From: Amycolatopsis arida
GTDB lineage: Bacteria > Actinomycetota > Actinomycetes > Mycobacteriales > Pseudonocardiaceae
Length of the DNA stretch: 64,000 nucleotides
Assembly (NCBI RefSeq): GCF_900115565.1
Contig: NZ_FOWW01000003.1
Location: forward strand, 1-64,000
Direction: 5' to 3'
Shown here: in pieces, positions 8,564-16,823 of the stretch
Numbering within the stretch: the first letter of the stretch is position 1
How the letters are laid out: each line of letters opens with the position of its first letter
Program-made: the position numbers and the translations under genes
The notes under the pieces: generated by a model
What the model saw: the letters and a program-made list of their open reading frames with translations, nothing else
Database searches by the model: none
What the model was told of the DNA's origin: nothing

Positions 8564-9493
8564 TCACCGGGATGGCCGAACCGGCCCGAAGGCCACGCAC
8601 GGCACCGGGGTCCGGTTGGCCGGGTCGAGCGCGCGCAGCACGTGGGCGATCGCGTTCGGATCCACCACGATGCCGACGTGGTTGACCCGGTCCTCCGGGC
8701 AGGTGTCCTGCAGCACGATGTTGGTGACGTTCGGCCCGTGCCCGATCCCACTGGTGTAGGGGACGACGATCTCGTCGTACCGGGTGATGATGTTGGTGTA
8801 GGTGATCTCGGGCAGGAAGATGCCGCCCTCGTGGAGCTTGCGCAGGGTGGCCGAGCCGGTGAGCAGTTCCGGACAGGCCCGGCACTCGGAGAACAGCTCG
8901 GCGGCCACCGGCCCGAGCCCGAGCAGTCCCAGCAGGGCGTACAGGTCGGCCAGCCCGTACACGTTCGTGCCGTTCCAGCCGGGGGCCAGGCTGACGTAGC
9001 GGTCGATGGTGCCGCGGCCACCGAGCAGCTTGGCGTAGTACGTCGGCACGATGGTGCCCTGCGAGTAGCCGACGATGTCCACCTTGCTGGTTCCGGTGGC
9101 GGCGAGCACCCGGCCGATGAACGCCTTCAGCTCGCGGGCGCTGTAGTCGAGGGGCATCAGCCCGCCGACCACCTCGCCGACCACGGGCGCGTCCGGCACC
9201 ACGCCGTAGGTGAGCGCGAACGCGCAGTACCCCTCGCGGACCAGCCGCGGCCCGAGGACCCGCCACGTGCGGTCCTGGTTGTCCCCGGTGCCGTGCACCA
9301 GCACCACCGGGTTCGGGTGGGCCGCGCTCGGCCGGCACGACCAGTCGTTGAAGCCGCCCGGTCCCGACGCGGCGGTCGCGGTGCCTGGCGCGGCGGTCGC
9401 GGTGCCTGGCGCGAGCACGCCGCCGGCGCTGACCACGAGTGCCAGTGCCACCAGCGCGTACCGGCAGCGTCGGATCCGTCGCAACGGTCGCAT
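8564..9493 (-). CDS. Secreted lipase/esterase (alpha/beta hydrolase) 2
   Basis: A 309-residue paralogue of the neighbouring lipase, also exported (MRPLRRIRRCRYALVALALV signal region). It has VLVHGTG at about 65-71 and nucleophile S144 in GYSQG. The shared segment WSCRPSAAHPNPVVLVHG is almost identical at DNA level to copy 1. The start at 9493 is set by GGAGGGGG, 8 nt upstream. A perfect 21-bp tandem duplication (9369-9410) just after the signal peptide doubles the peptide AAPGTAT. Lipid or ester substrates are inferred from the family. Confidence 0.9.
   Translation of the reverse strand: MRPLRRIRRCRYALVALALVVSAGGVLAPGTATAAPGTATAASGPGGFNDWSCRPSAAHPNPVVLVHGTGDNQDRTWRVLGPRLVREGYCAFALTYGVVPDAPVVGEVVGGLMPLDYSARELKAFIGRVLAATGTSKVDIVGYSQGTIVPTYYAKLLGGRGTIDRYVSLAPGWNGTNVYGLADLYALLGLLGLGPVAAELFSECRACPELLTGSATLRKLHEGGIFLPEITYTNIITRYDEIVVPYTSGIGHGPNVTNIVLQDTCPEDRVNHVGIVVDPNAIAHVLRALDPANRTPVPCVAFGPVRPSR
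9369..9410. repeat. Perfect 21-bp tandem duplication inside lipase 2
   Basis: Two identical 21-bp units (9369-9389 and 9390-9410), each read as the minus-strand codons for a TATAAPG-type heptapeptide between the signal peptide and the catalytic domain. The number of units could vary between strains without breaking the frame. Confidence 0.95.
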
Positions 9494-9665
9494 GTGGAGC
9501 CCCCTCCGGCGAATGGTCCTGCCCCTCCTTGAGCTTGACGCCAACGCCGCCGCGGGACCAGAACACGACCTGGTGGACTATCCGTAGCGACTCGTGACCG
9601 CACGTGTTCGTCTGAAGGCGCGGCTGGGCCGTACGGGGCTTGCCGTCACCCGATACGCTCGCGCC

Positions 9666-9827
9666 ATGAGTGCCACCAAGTGGGAGTACGCCACGGTTCC
9701 GCTGCTGATCCACGCCACCAAGCAGATCCTCGACCAGTGGGGCGAGGACGGCTGGGAGCTGGTGACCGTCCTGCCGAACCCCAGCGGCGAGCAGCACGTC
9801 GCGTACCTGAAGCGTCCGAAGGGCTGA
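9666..9827 (+). CDS. DUF4177-family small protein
   Basis: A 53-residue protein beginning MSATKWEYATVPLL, with the family pattern WEYATVPL...I...GEDGWELVTVLP...A.LKRP. Proteins of this domain are small, soluble and of unknown role. It is followed 3 bp later by the RidA gene, as in mycobacteria (Rv3678A-Rv3678c), so the two are very probably one operon. No good ribosome site is visible at the ATG (CGCTCGCGCC precedes it). Confidence 0.85.
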   Translation: MSATKWEYATVPLLIHATKQILDQWGEDGWELVTVLPNPSGEQHVAYLKRPKG

Positions 9828-9830
9828 CCC

Positions 9831-10286
9831 ATGAGCTGGACCGCCAGACTCGCCGAGCTCGGCATCGAGCTGCCCGAGGTGGCCGCGCCCGTCGCCGCCT
9901 ACGTGCCGGCGGTGCGCAGCGGCTCCCAGGTGTTCACCTCCGGCCAGCTGCCGTTCGTCGCCGGCGCGCTCGCCGCGACCGGCAAGGTCGGCGCGGAGGT
10001 GAGCCCCGAGGAGGCCAAGCAGCACGCCCGCACGTGCGCGCTCAACGCGCTCGCCGCGGTGCACGCGCTGGTGGGCGTGGACTCGATCGTCCGCGTGGTG
10101 AAGGTGGTCGGCTTCGTGGCCTCGGCCGAGGGGTTCACCGGCCAGGCCGCGGTGGTCAACGGCGCCTCGGAGCTGCTCGGTGAGGTCTTCGGCGACGCCG
10201 GCGTGCACGCCCGTTCCGCGGTCGGGGTGGCCGAGCTGCCGCTCGGCGCCCCGGTCGAGGTCGAACTACTCGTGGAGGTCGCGTGA
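9831..10286 (+). CDS. RidA/YjgF-family enamine deaminase
   Basis: A 151-residue Rid protein. The family pattern is clear: VPAVRSGSQVFTSGQLPF near the start, EAKQHARTCALNALAAV in the middle, and HARSAVGVAELPLGAPVEVEL at the end, whose arginine binds the carboxylate of the imine substrate in RidA enzymes. It would remove reactive 2-aminoacrylate-type enamines formed by PLP enzymes. It matches Rv3678c in synteny. The stop codon overlaps the start of the next gene (TGATG). Confidence 0.9.
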   Translation: MSWTARLAELGIELPEVAAPVAAYVPAVRSGSQVFTSGQLPFVAGALAATGKVGAEVSPEEAKQHARTCALNALAAVHALVGVDSIVRVVKVVGFVASAEGFTGQAAVVNGASELLGEVFGDAGVHARSAVGVAELPLGAPVEVELLVEVA

Positions 10287-10915
10287 TGGACCCGGACATC
10301 GAGGCCTCGTGCCACGAGCTGCTGCTGCGGCTGGCCGGCCGGCTGCCCGACCAGGTGCTGTGGCGGTTCCGCGACTGGCTGAGCGAGGGCGCGATGGGCA
10401 CCCTCGCGCGGACCCTTCCCCGCTCTTTGCTTACGCACAGAATTGACCTGGACCAGACGGAGTATCGGCTGCTCGTCGCTGGGCTAATACCGCACGGGGC
10501 GGACTGGCATCAAGTGAGTTCCGCCCTTGGGGTGGACGACGTCACTGATACGCGGTACACATTCCAGTCGAGTCCGCCCGATTGGGTGAACTCCGTCGAC
10601 TCGGTATCCGTGCTCGTGCACGCAACGTTGCGCGGCCGGCCGGACGTCGGTGAGGTTCGGGAGACCTGGCGGCACGGGGGTGTCACCGGCGAGCGCGAGG
10701 CCAAGCGGGTTCTGCTGATCTCGGTGCTGTCGGGAGCGCCTCGGTTGACCGGCGAGCTGCAGCGGGTGCTGCGTGTGCTGGGTGAGGAGGAGCCCAGCGT
10801 GGAGGTACTGCCACCGCGGCTCGAGCTGCCGGAGTACCACCGGGCCGCGCTGGCGGACTCCCGGCTGGTGTGCGTGGGTGCCGTGGACACCGGACACCGA
10901 CTCGTCCCGGCGTAA
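10286..10915 (+). CDS. Hypothetical protein with compositionally odd middle
   Basis: A 209-residue soluble protein of unknown family. The first 45 residues and the last 70 use typical GC-rich codons. The middle (about 10425-10640) uses AGT, ATA, CTA, TTG and other rarer codons and is visibly less GC-rich. It overlaps the RidA stop by 1 bp, so it is translationally coupled. No motif, membrane segment or signal peptide was recognised. The middle part contains EYRLLVAGLIPHGADWHQVS. The gene may be a mosaic, with the centre acquired by recombination. Confidence 0.75.
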   Translation: MDPDIEASCHELLLRLAGRLPDQVLWRFRDWLSEGAMGTLARTLPRSLLTHRIDLDQTEYRLLVAGLIPHGADWHQVSSALGVDDVTDTRYTFQSSPPDWVNSVDSVSVLVHATLRGRPDVGEVRETWRHGGVTGEREAKRVLLISVLSGAPRLTGELQRVLRVLGEEEPSVEVLPPRLELPEYHRAALADSRLVCVGAVDTGHRLVPA

Positions 10916-10955
10916 CGCTCGCTGCCTCCGGCGGGCTGGAGGGAGTTACCGCGAC

Positions 10956-12197
10956 ATGGCGGAGATGTACGACGGCCCCACGGGTGACGGGCTGGCGGTG
11001 CCGCTGCGCCTGCACAACCTGTTGCTCGCGCTCGCCGGCAGGATCGACGACAGCGCGCTGTCCGAGGCCAGGGAGCTGGTGGCCACGGCGCACCTGGACC
11101 AGGCCGCCGAGCTGGTGGCCGGCACGCTGATCGCCGGTCGGATCCCGGTGAGCGCCGCGGAGCAGCGCGAGGTGGCCCTCGTGCTCGAGATGAGCCGGTC
11201 CGACGCGACACTGGCCGACCATCTGGTCGTCGACGACGGCGTCCTTGCTGACAAAGGCCCCGAGCACCGCTTCAGCGCCGACGACGAGCCCGAGCGGGGG
11301 TTGATCGAGGCGCTCGACCGCACCCTGCACGTGCTGCCCGACGTGCGCTCGGTGCACGCCGTCTGGCGCAACACCCCGGCCGGCAGCGTGCCGGGGCCGC
11401 TGCCGCAGCGGGTCGTCCTGGTGGACATCGGTCCCGAGGCGCACCCGCCCGCGGTCGCCTACCGCGTCGGCAAGGCGTTGCGCAAGGCGGGGCTGCCCTC
11501 GGTGGTCGAGGTGAGCGGGCCGTGGGCGGAGCGCTCCGGCTACTACGACAGCGCCTACGCCACCGCGAACCCGGTGTGGTTCGCGCCGGACGCCGCGGGC
11601 GCGTCGATCGACACCTCCGACGAGCGACGCGGCCGGTCGACCAAGGGCAAGAACCGGCACGCCGCCAGGGTGTCCCCCGAGCCCGAGGCGACCCAGCCGC
11701 GAATCACCCAGCCCCAGCCGGTCGAGCCCGTCGAGTCACGGTCGGTGGAACCCCAGCCGGAGGCCCGGCCCACCGCCGCCCCGCCGGCCGACCCCGCACC
11801 GGCCGAGCCCGTGGAGCCACCGACCGCCGGCAGTCCCGTCGAGACCGTCGACGAGCACGAGGAACGGCGGAGCACGGCCAGCACCACCGAGATGAGCTCG
11901 GCCGAGGTGGCCCAACTGCGCGCCGCGCTCGCCGAGGACGACGAGAAGGGCAGGGCCATCGCCTCGGCGAAGCTCCGCCCTGGCCAGGTGGTCGAGATCC
12001 CCGAACTGGACCTGGACGACCCGGCGCTCAGCGAGCGGGACCGGCAGCTGCTCCGGGAGCTGCACGCCGAGCTGGCCGAGCGGGAGAAGGCCGAGGCGGC
12101 GGGGGGAAGGGTCAACGGCGTCAACGGCGTCAACGGCGCTGCCCGCGGCATGGAGCCACCGAAGCGCGGCTGGACCGACGGCTTCAGCGGTGCCTGA
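10956..12197 (+). CDS. Conserved hypothetical protein with Pro/Ala-rich linker
   Basis: About 413 residues. The N-terminal 220 residues form a folded domain of unknown family (LRLHNLLLALAGRIDDSALS; YRVGKALRKAGLPSVVEVSG). A long Pro/Glu/Ala linker (about 240-310) follows. A C-terminal charged helical segment comes next (SSAEVAQLRAALAEDDEKGR, then LSERDRQLLRELHAELAE), after which NGVNGVNG arises from a triplicated 9-bp unit. The ATG at 10956 is preceded by GGAGGGAG at a long 10-12 nt spacing. The function cannot be assigned; the layout resembles a scaffold or regulatory protein. A GACGAGGG/CCCTCGTC hairpin follows the stop. Confidence 0.75.
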   Translation: MAEMYDGPTGDGLAVPLRLHNLLLALAGRIDDSALSEARELVATAHLDQAAELVAGTLIAGRIPVSAAEQREVALVLEMSRSDATLADHLVVDDGVLADKGPEHRFSADDEPERGLIEALDRTLHVLPDVRSVHAVWRNTPAGSVPGPLPQRVVLVDIGPEAHPPAVAYRVGKALRKAGLPSVVEVSGPWAERSGYYDSAYATANPVWFAPDAAGASIDTSDERRGRSTKGKNRHAARVSPEPEATQPRITQPQPVEPVESRSVEPQPEARPTAAPPADPAPAEPVEPPTAGSPVETVDEHEERRSTASTTEMSSAEVAQLRAALAEDDEKGRAIASAKLRPGQVVEIPELDLDDPALSERDRQLLRELHAELAEREKAEAAGGRVNGVNGVNGAARGMEPPKRGWTDGFSGA

Positions 12198-12252
12198 GCC
12201 GGCGTGACGAGGGTCTCCCTCGTCGTCCGGTCACCGGGCGTATGTTGCGGAC

Positions 12253-13065
12253 GTGGCTGAACGACGTCCCGAGCTGAGCTTCCCGGCCTCCATGCTCGCC
12301 GACCCGATCGCCGAGCCGGTGCCGCCCAAGGACGCCGCGACCGTGGTGCTGCTGCGCGACCGGGCAGTCGGCCTGGAGGTGTTCCTGCAACGGCGGGTGG
12401 CTGGCATGGCCTTCGCCGGCGGGATGACGGTGTTCCCCGGCGGCGGGGTGGACGAGCGCGACGCCGACGCGTCCGTTCGATGGGCGGGCCCCGAGCCGGC
12501 CCGGTGGGCCGAGTGGTTCCGCTGCCCCGAGCGGCTCGCGCGGGCGCTGGTGTGCGCGGCGGTGCGGGAGACGTTCGAGGAGTCCGGGGTGCTGCTGGCC
12601 GGTAGGGATGCCACGGACTCCGGCGTGGTGACCGACACCGCGCCGTACGCGCCCGCCCGCGCGGCGCTGGTCTCCCGGGAACTGTCGCTGGCGGGATTCC
12701 TCGCCGACGCCGGCCTGACCCTGCGGGCCGACCTGCTGCGCCCCTGGTCCAACTGGGTCACTCCGAAGGGCGAGCCGCGCCGCTACGACGCCCGGTTCTT
12801 CGTCGCGGCGCTGCCTCCGGGGCAGGACGCCGACGGCGCGACCACGGAGGCGGAGAGTTCCGGCTGGCGACGACCGGAGGAGGCGCTCGCCGACGCGCGG
12901 GCCGGCCGCAGCATGCTCATGCCGCCCACCTGGGTCACGCTCACCGAGATCGCCGGGTTCGCCACCGCCGCGGAGGCGTTGGCCACCCGGCGGGAGATCG
13001 AGAAGGTGATCCCCACCCTCGTCCGGGACGGTACCGAGGTGCGGGTCGTGCTGGAGGAGGCATGA
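12253..13065 (+). CDS. NUDIX hydrolase
   Basis: A 270-residue pyrophosphohydrolase-family protein. The Nudix signature is split: GGMTVFPGGGVDERD near residues 56-70 supplies the glycine-rich start, and AAVRETFEESGVLLAG near 101-116 the REx2EExG part that binds metal, with a long insertion between. This variant is common in actinomycete NUDIX proteins paired with a metallo-beta-lactamase gene. It starts at GTG 12253 and its last codons overlap the next start (GGCATGA). The substrate is not predictable; a nucleoside-diphosphate derivative or CoA thioester is possible. Confidence 0.88.
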   Translation: MAERRPELSFPASMLADPIAEPVPPKDAATVVLLRDRAVGLEVFLQRRVAGMAFAGGMTVFPGGGVDERDADASVRWAGPEPARWAEWFRCPERLARALVCAAVRETFEESGVLLAGRDATDSGVVTDTAPYAPARAALVSRELSLAGFLADAGLTLRADLLRPWSNWVTPKGEPRRYDARFFVAALPPGQDADGATTEAESSGWRRPEEALADARAGRSMLMPPTWVTLTEIAGFATAAEALATRREIEKVIPTLVRDGTEVRVVLEEA

Positions 13066-13859
13066 ACGGCGGGCCCGCGCATCCGGCGTACGGGGTGCCC
13101 CGCGCGGTGTCCCCGATCGCGACGGTGCTGCTCGAGGAGAACCCGTCCGAGATGACCCTCGAGGGCACCAACACCTGGCTGCTGCGCGCCCGGGGGGCGG
13201 GCGAGCACGTCGTCGTCGACCCCGGCCACGACGACCCGCCGCACCTGGACCGGCTGGTCGCCGCCGGCCCGGTCGCGCTGGTCCTGCTCACCCACCGCCA
13301 CCCCGACCACGCCGAGGGCGCCCGGTCGTTCGCCGCGCGGGTCGGCGCCCCGGTGCGGGCGTTCGACCCGGCGCTGTGCCTCGAAGGGCCGCCGTTGGCC
13401 GACGGCGAGGTGGTCACCGCCGCCGGCCTGGACATCGAGGCGCTGCACACCCCGGGGCACACCGCGGACTCGGTGTCGCTGCGGGTGCCGTACGGCGACG
13501 CGACGCACGTGCTCACCGGGGACACCGTGCTCGGCCGCGGCACCACGGTGCTCGACGACCTCGGCGCCTACCTGCGGTCGCTGCGCCGGTTGGTCGGGCT
13601 GCCGGCGGGTACCCTCGGGCTGCCCGGGCACGGCCCCGAGCTGCCCGACCTGGCGGCTACCGCGCGGGCCTACACCGAGCACCGGGAGCAGCGGCTGGAC
13701 CAGGTGCGCGCGGCACTGCGCCGGCTCGGCGCGGGGGCGAGCGCCCGGCAGATCGTCGAGCTGGTCTACGCCGACGTCGACCGGGTGCTGTGGGGCCCGG
13801 CCGAGGCCAGTGTGCTGGCTCAACTGGACTACCTGCGCGCGGAGGGTGAGATCCCGTGA
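13062..13859 (+). CDS. Metallo-beta-lactamase-fold hydrolase (LACTB2-like, Rv3677c type)
   Basis: 265 residues with the MBL metal motif THRHPDHAEG (HxHxDH type), a later TPGHTADS histidine and LTGDTVLGRG supplying the bridging aspartate, then GLPGHGPE. A C-terminal winged-helix-like tail (ASARQIVELVYADVD...EASVLAQLDYL) is typical of the LACTB2 group, whose human member is an endoribonuclease. It overlaps the NUDIX gene by 4 bp, so the pair is coupled. By synteny it corresponds to mycobacterial Rv3677c. Confidence 0.88.
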   Translation: MNGGPAHPAYGVPRAVSPIATVLLEENPSEMTLEGTNTWLLRARGAGEHVVVDPGHDDPPHLDRLVAAGPVALVLLTHRHPDHAEGARSFAARVGAPVRAFDPALCLEGPPLADGEVVTAAGLDIEALHTPGHTADSVSLRVPYGDATHVLTGDTVLGRGTTVLDDLGAYLRSLRRLVGLPAGTLGLPGHGPELPDLAATARAYTEHREQRLDQVRAALRRLGAGASARQIVELVYADVDRVLWGPAEASVLAQLDYLRAEGEIP

Positions 13860-13958
13860 TCGAGCTGGTGAGGAGGGGACGCGAGCGAGCTCGCGAGCGG
13901 ACCATGGGACCCGGGCGCCCGACGAACGCCGCCGACGTGCGCCGGTGAAGGAGGGGAC

Positions 13959-14234
13959 GTGACCGCGACCGAGATCGAGTTCTACTGGCGCCCGGGTTGC
14001 CCGTTCTGCGCCATGCTGGTCGAGCCGCTGCGCCGGAGTGGGCTGCCGGTCCGGGAGATCAACATCTGGGACGACCCAGGCGCCGCGGCCAGGGTGCGCG
14101 AGGTCGCCGGCGGCAACGAGACCGTGCCGACCGTGATCGTCGGCGACGCGGCACTGGTCAACCCGAGCTTCCCGGAGATCGAGGCCGCCGTCCGGGAGCA
14201 CGCCCCCGAGCTGCTCGGGGGACGCGCGGACTGA
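13959..14234 (+). CDS. Glutaredoxin/mycoredoxin-like thiol oxidoreductase
   Basis: A 91-residue thioredoxin-fold protein with active-site CPFC (C14, C17) in WRPGCPFC and the cis-proline motif TVPTVIVG. In actinomycetes these proteins usually reduce mycothiol mixed disulfides rather than use glutathione. The GTG start at 13959 is preceded by GGAGGGG at good spacing. The 99-bp gap before it contains only a short GC-rich stretch with a GCGAGCGAGCTCGCGAGC palindrome. It converges with the MFS gene (6-bp gap). Confidence 0.88.
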   Translation: MTATEIEFYWRPGCPFCAMLVEPLRRSGLPVREINIWDDPGAAARVREVAGGNETVPTVIVGDAALVNPSFPEIEAAVREHAPELLGGRAD

Positions 14235-14240
14235 CCGGCG

Positions 14241-15506
14241 TCAGCGGGCCACGGCCGGCTCCGGCACCGGCTGGGCCGCCGGCTGCTCGGCCGGGCGGAC
14301 GGTGCCGCGCAGCAGCCACACCACGCCGGCGATCACGAGCGCGCCCGCGGTCGCGGTGAGGAACGCGGGGGGCGGCCCGGCGCGCTCCACCAGATAGCCG
14401 CTCACCGACTGACCCATGGCCAGGCCCAGGGTGATCGCGGTGAGCACCCAGCCGAACGCCTCGGCCGCGGTGCCCTTCGGGGCGACGACCTCGATCGCGG
14501 TGGAGTGGGTGGTGGACTGCGGCGTGATCAGCGCGCCCGCGGCGAGCATCGCCAGCGCCAGTCCCCACAACGTCGACGGCAGCGCGAGCAGGGCCACCAG
14601 CAGGCCGAAGCCGGCGAGCAGTACGGGCAGCCGCAGCCCCATCGGGCGTGGCCACGGCCGCGTGCTGTAGGCGACACCGAAGGCCACCGAGCTGACCGAC
14701 CACACCGACAGCAGCAACCCGCCGACCGTCGGGTGCCCGGCCCCGGTGGCGGTGGCCGGCACCGCCACCTCCACGAAGCCGATGACCATGCCGAAGCCGA
14801 GCGCGGCGAGCGCCAGCGTGCGCATACCGGGGCTGGCCAGCGCGCCGAGCAGCCGACCGCCGCGGCGCGCCGAGGGGCCCCACGCGCGCACCGCGGGGCT
14901 GAGCGCGAACAGCACCGAGCCGGTCACCATGCACAGCCCGCCCACGACCATGCCGGTGCCCGCCCACGGCGCGGCGATCATCAGCCCGGCGGCGCCGGGG
15001 CCGAGGATGAAGAACACCTCCATGCTGATGGCCTCGTAGGAGAACGCGGCGTTGCGGACCGGTCCCTCCGGCAGCAGGCGGCCCCACAGCGCACGGGACG
15101 CCGAGCCCACCATCGGCTCGGTGAGCCCGATCCCCACCGACAGCGTGACCAGCAGCGGGGTGGCGGCGTGCGCCTCGATCGCGGTGATCAGCACGGTCAT
15201 CGCCAGCGCGAACAGGGTGGCGATCACCAGCAGCGGGCGAGTCGGCCCGAACCGGTCGATCAGCCTGCCCTGCGCCACCGAGCCGAGCGCGACGCCGACC
15301 AGCGCGCCGGCGGACACCAGCCCGGCCACCGCGAACGAGCCGGTCTCCCGTTGCACGAACAGCAGCGCCGAGATGCCGATCATCGCGATGGGCAGCCGGG
15401 CGAGCAGGGACGCGACGGCGGGACCGCGCGCGCCGGGCGTGGTCAGCGCGGCGCGGTAGTCGGCGAGGGTCGCGCCGCCCTCGGCGGCGGAGGCAGACTG
15501 GGACAC
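14241..15506 (-). CDS. MFS transporter
   Basis: A 421-residue polytopic membrane protein with the MFS pattern. A short polar N-terminus and many hydrophobic segments are separated at mid-protein by RAWGPSARRGGRLLGALAS, and GRLIDRFGPTRPLL sits where the family's loop 2-3 motif is expected. It most resembles drug or metabolite exporters of actinomycetes. It starts at GTG 15506. A perfect palindrome TGGTAC-N4-GTACCA lies 22-37 bp upstream, so it is probably controlled by a dedicated repressor. No regulator gene adjoins it. The substrate is unknown. Confidence 0.88.
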   Translation of the reverse strand: MSQSASAAEGGATLADYRAALTTPGARGPAVASLLARLPIAMIGISALLFVQRETGSFAVAGLVSAGALVGVALGSVAQGRLIDRFGPTRPLLVIATLFALAMTVLITAIEAHAATPLLVTLSVGIGLTEPMVGSASRALWGRLLPEGPVRNAAFSYEAISMEVFFILGPGAAGLMIAAPWAGTGMVVGGLCMVTGSVLFALSPAVRAWGPSARRGGRLLGALASPGMRTLALAALGFGMVIGFVEVAVPATATGAGHPTVGGLLLSVWSVSSVAFGVAYSTRPWPRPMGLRLPVLLAGFGLLVALLALPSTLWGLALAMLAAGALITPQSTTHSTAIEVVAPKGTAAEAFGWVLTAITLGLAMGQSVSGYLVERAGPPPAFLTATAGALVIAGVVWLLRGTVRPAEQPAAQPVPEPAVAR

Positions 15507-15527
15507 GCGTACCAGTGTGCCCGTTTA

Positions 15528-15543
15528 TGGTACGGGGGTACCA
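15528..15543. promoter_or_regulatory. Palindromic operator candidate upstream of MFS gene
   Basis: TGGTAC GGGG GTACCA is a perfect 6+4+6 inverted repeat ending 22 bp before the MFS start. A further ACCAGT/ACTGGT half-site (CGTACCAGT at 15508-15516) lies between it and the start codon. The position suits a repressor that blocks the promoter. Confidence 0.5.
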
Positions 15544-15822
15544 GTCTTTTTTTCGTGATGACCGCCGCACACCATGCATGCCAGCGGCGTCGACGGGGTA
15601 GCCATGTCTCGGTTGGGTAACGGAACGCGGTTTTCGCCGGATTTCGGGCAACAAATGAACCCCGCGAGCGTCCTTGAGAGTGAACGACCTTGAGTTGGTG
15701 GGTGGGGGTCGTGCGATGGTGAACCAAGACCCACCGAAGCTCGAAGCTCCCTCCGGCGATCGGGTCGGGGCCTAGTCCGGAGGGCGGGGAGCGCGGACTG
15801 TCGGGGGATGGTCCGCGCACGG
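15544..15822. other. Intergenic region between MFS and crp
   Basis: No gene was recognised. It contains a T7 run at 15546-15552, an AT-richer part and a stem-loop GCGCGGAC/GTCCGCGC (15791-15798 with 15811-15818). A small RNA is possible here but cannot be supported from sequence alone. Confidence 0.35.
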
Positions 15823-15866
15823 CAAAGGGCCGGTGCGCCACGTCGGGGGTGGCGCCCGGCCCTTTG
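15823..15866. terminator. Strong stem-loop downstream of crp
   Basis: CAAAGGGCCGGTGCGCCAC pairs with GTGGCGCCCGGCCCTTTG around a 7-nt loop, with one mismatch. It lies about 60 bp past the crp stop. The A/T pairs at the base give short T and A tracts, so it can act in either direction. Confidence 0.8.
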
Positions 15867-15925
15867 TCATGCGTGTGTCGCGCGCTGCTCGGTCCGCGCG
15901 CCGGACGGCCGTCCGGGTCGGGTGG

Positions 15926-16600
15926 TCAGCGGGCCCGGCGGGCCAGCCGCTCCGGGTCGAGGATCAGCACGCTCTTGCCCTCCAACCGCAGCCAGCCGCG
16001 GTGCGCGAAGTCGGCCAGTGCCTTGTTGACCGTCTCCCGGGACGCGCCGACGTACTGCGCGATCTCCTCCTGGGTCAGGTCGTGCGTCACCCGCAGCAGC
16101 CCGGCCTCCTGGCTGCCGAAGCGCTGGGCGAGCTGCAGCAGCGCCCGCGCGACCCGGCCGGGAACGTCGGTGAAGATCAGCTCCGCGACCATGTTGTTGG
16201 TGCGGCGCAGCCGGCGGGCGACCACCCGCAGCAGCTGCTCGGCGATCTCCGGCCGGGTGGAGATCCACTGCCGCAGCGCCGGCCGGTCCATCGTCACGGC
16301 GCTCACCTCGGTGACCGTCGTCGCGGTGGAGGTGCGCGGCCCCGGGTCGAAGATCGACAGCTCGCCGAACATGTCGGACGGTCCCATGATCTGGAACAGG
16401 TTCTCCCGACCGTCGGCCGACTTGCGCCCGATCTTCACCTTGCCCGACTTGATGATGTAGAGCTTGTCCCCCGGCTCGCCCTCGGTGAAGATCACGTGGC
16501 CCCGGGGAAACTCCACCGTCTCCAAGGTCTGCGCGAGCGCCTCGGCAGCCGCCGGTTCCACACCCTGGAAGATGCCCGCCCGGGCCAGGGTTTCGTCCAC
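15926..16600 (-). CDS. crp: Crp/Fnr-family transcriptional regulator (mycobacterial CRP type)
   Basis: 224 residues and nearly collinear with the mycobacterial cAMP receptor protein. The N-terminal cyclic-nucleotide fold includes the phosphate-binding [16 protein letters not shown] (the E and R that contact cAMP in the family). The C-terminal winged helix has [20 protein letters not shown] and [20 protein letters not shown]. It should bind sites of the form TGTGA-N6-TCACA and control respiration, carbon and stress genes. The start at GTG 16600 ([11 protein letters not shown]) is set by a perfect AGGAGG, 6 nt upstream, and matches the mycobacterial N-terminus. Confidence 0.95.
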   Translation of the reverse strand: MDETLARAGIFQGVEPAAAEALAQTLETVEFPRGHVIFTEGEPGDKLYIIKSGKVKIGRKSADGRENLFQIMGPSDMFGELSIFDPGPRTSTATTVTEVSAVTMDRPALRQWISTRPEIAEQLLRVVARRLRRTNNMVAELIFTDVPGRVARALLQLAQRFGSQEAGLLRVTHDLTQEEIAQYVGASRETVNKALADFAHRGWLRLEGKSVLILDPERLARRAR

Positions 16601-16650
16601 CTCGTGCCTCCTCATCGTGTGGCGAGCCACCGGTCCTCGGCGTGAGGAGC

Positions 16651-16664
16651 GTGTCGCCAGTCAC
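16651..16664. promoter_or_regulatory. Possible CRP half-consensus site upstream of crp
   Basis: On the minus strand GTGACTGGCGACAC fits GTG-N8-CAC, the core of the TGTGA-N6-TCACA consensus, with mismatches in the outer bases. It lies about 50 bp upstream of the crp start, so autoregulation is conceivable. The match is weak and chance occurrence is likely. Confidence 0.2.
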
Positions 16665-16823
16665 TACCTGCAAGTTTACGGCGTGCCCGGCGCACCGCTG
16701 TGGTGGCCCGCCGCGCGGCCGGCAATCCACCCCCGTCAGGGTGAGACGGCCGAATGCCGAACGCGATCACCCGGATACCGCCTGTTCAGCGGCTGACCCC
16801 GGGTTCTCGCCCGACGGGCGAGC

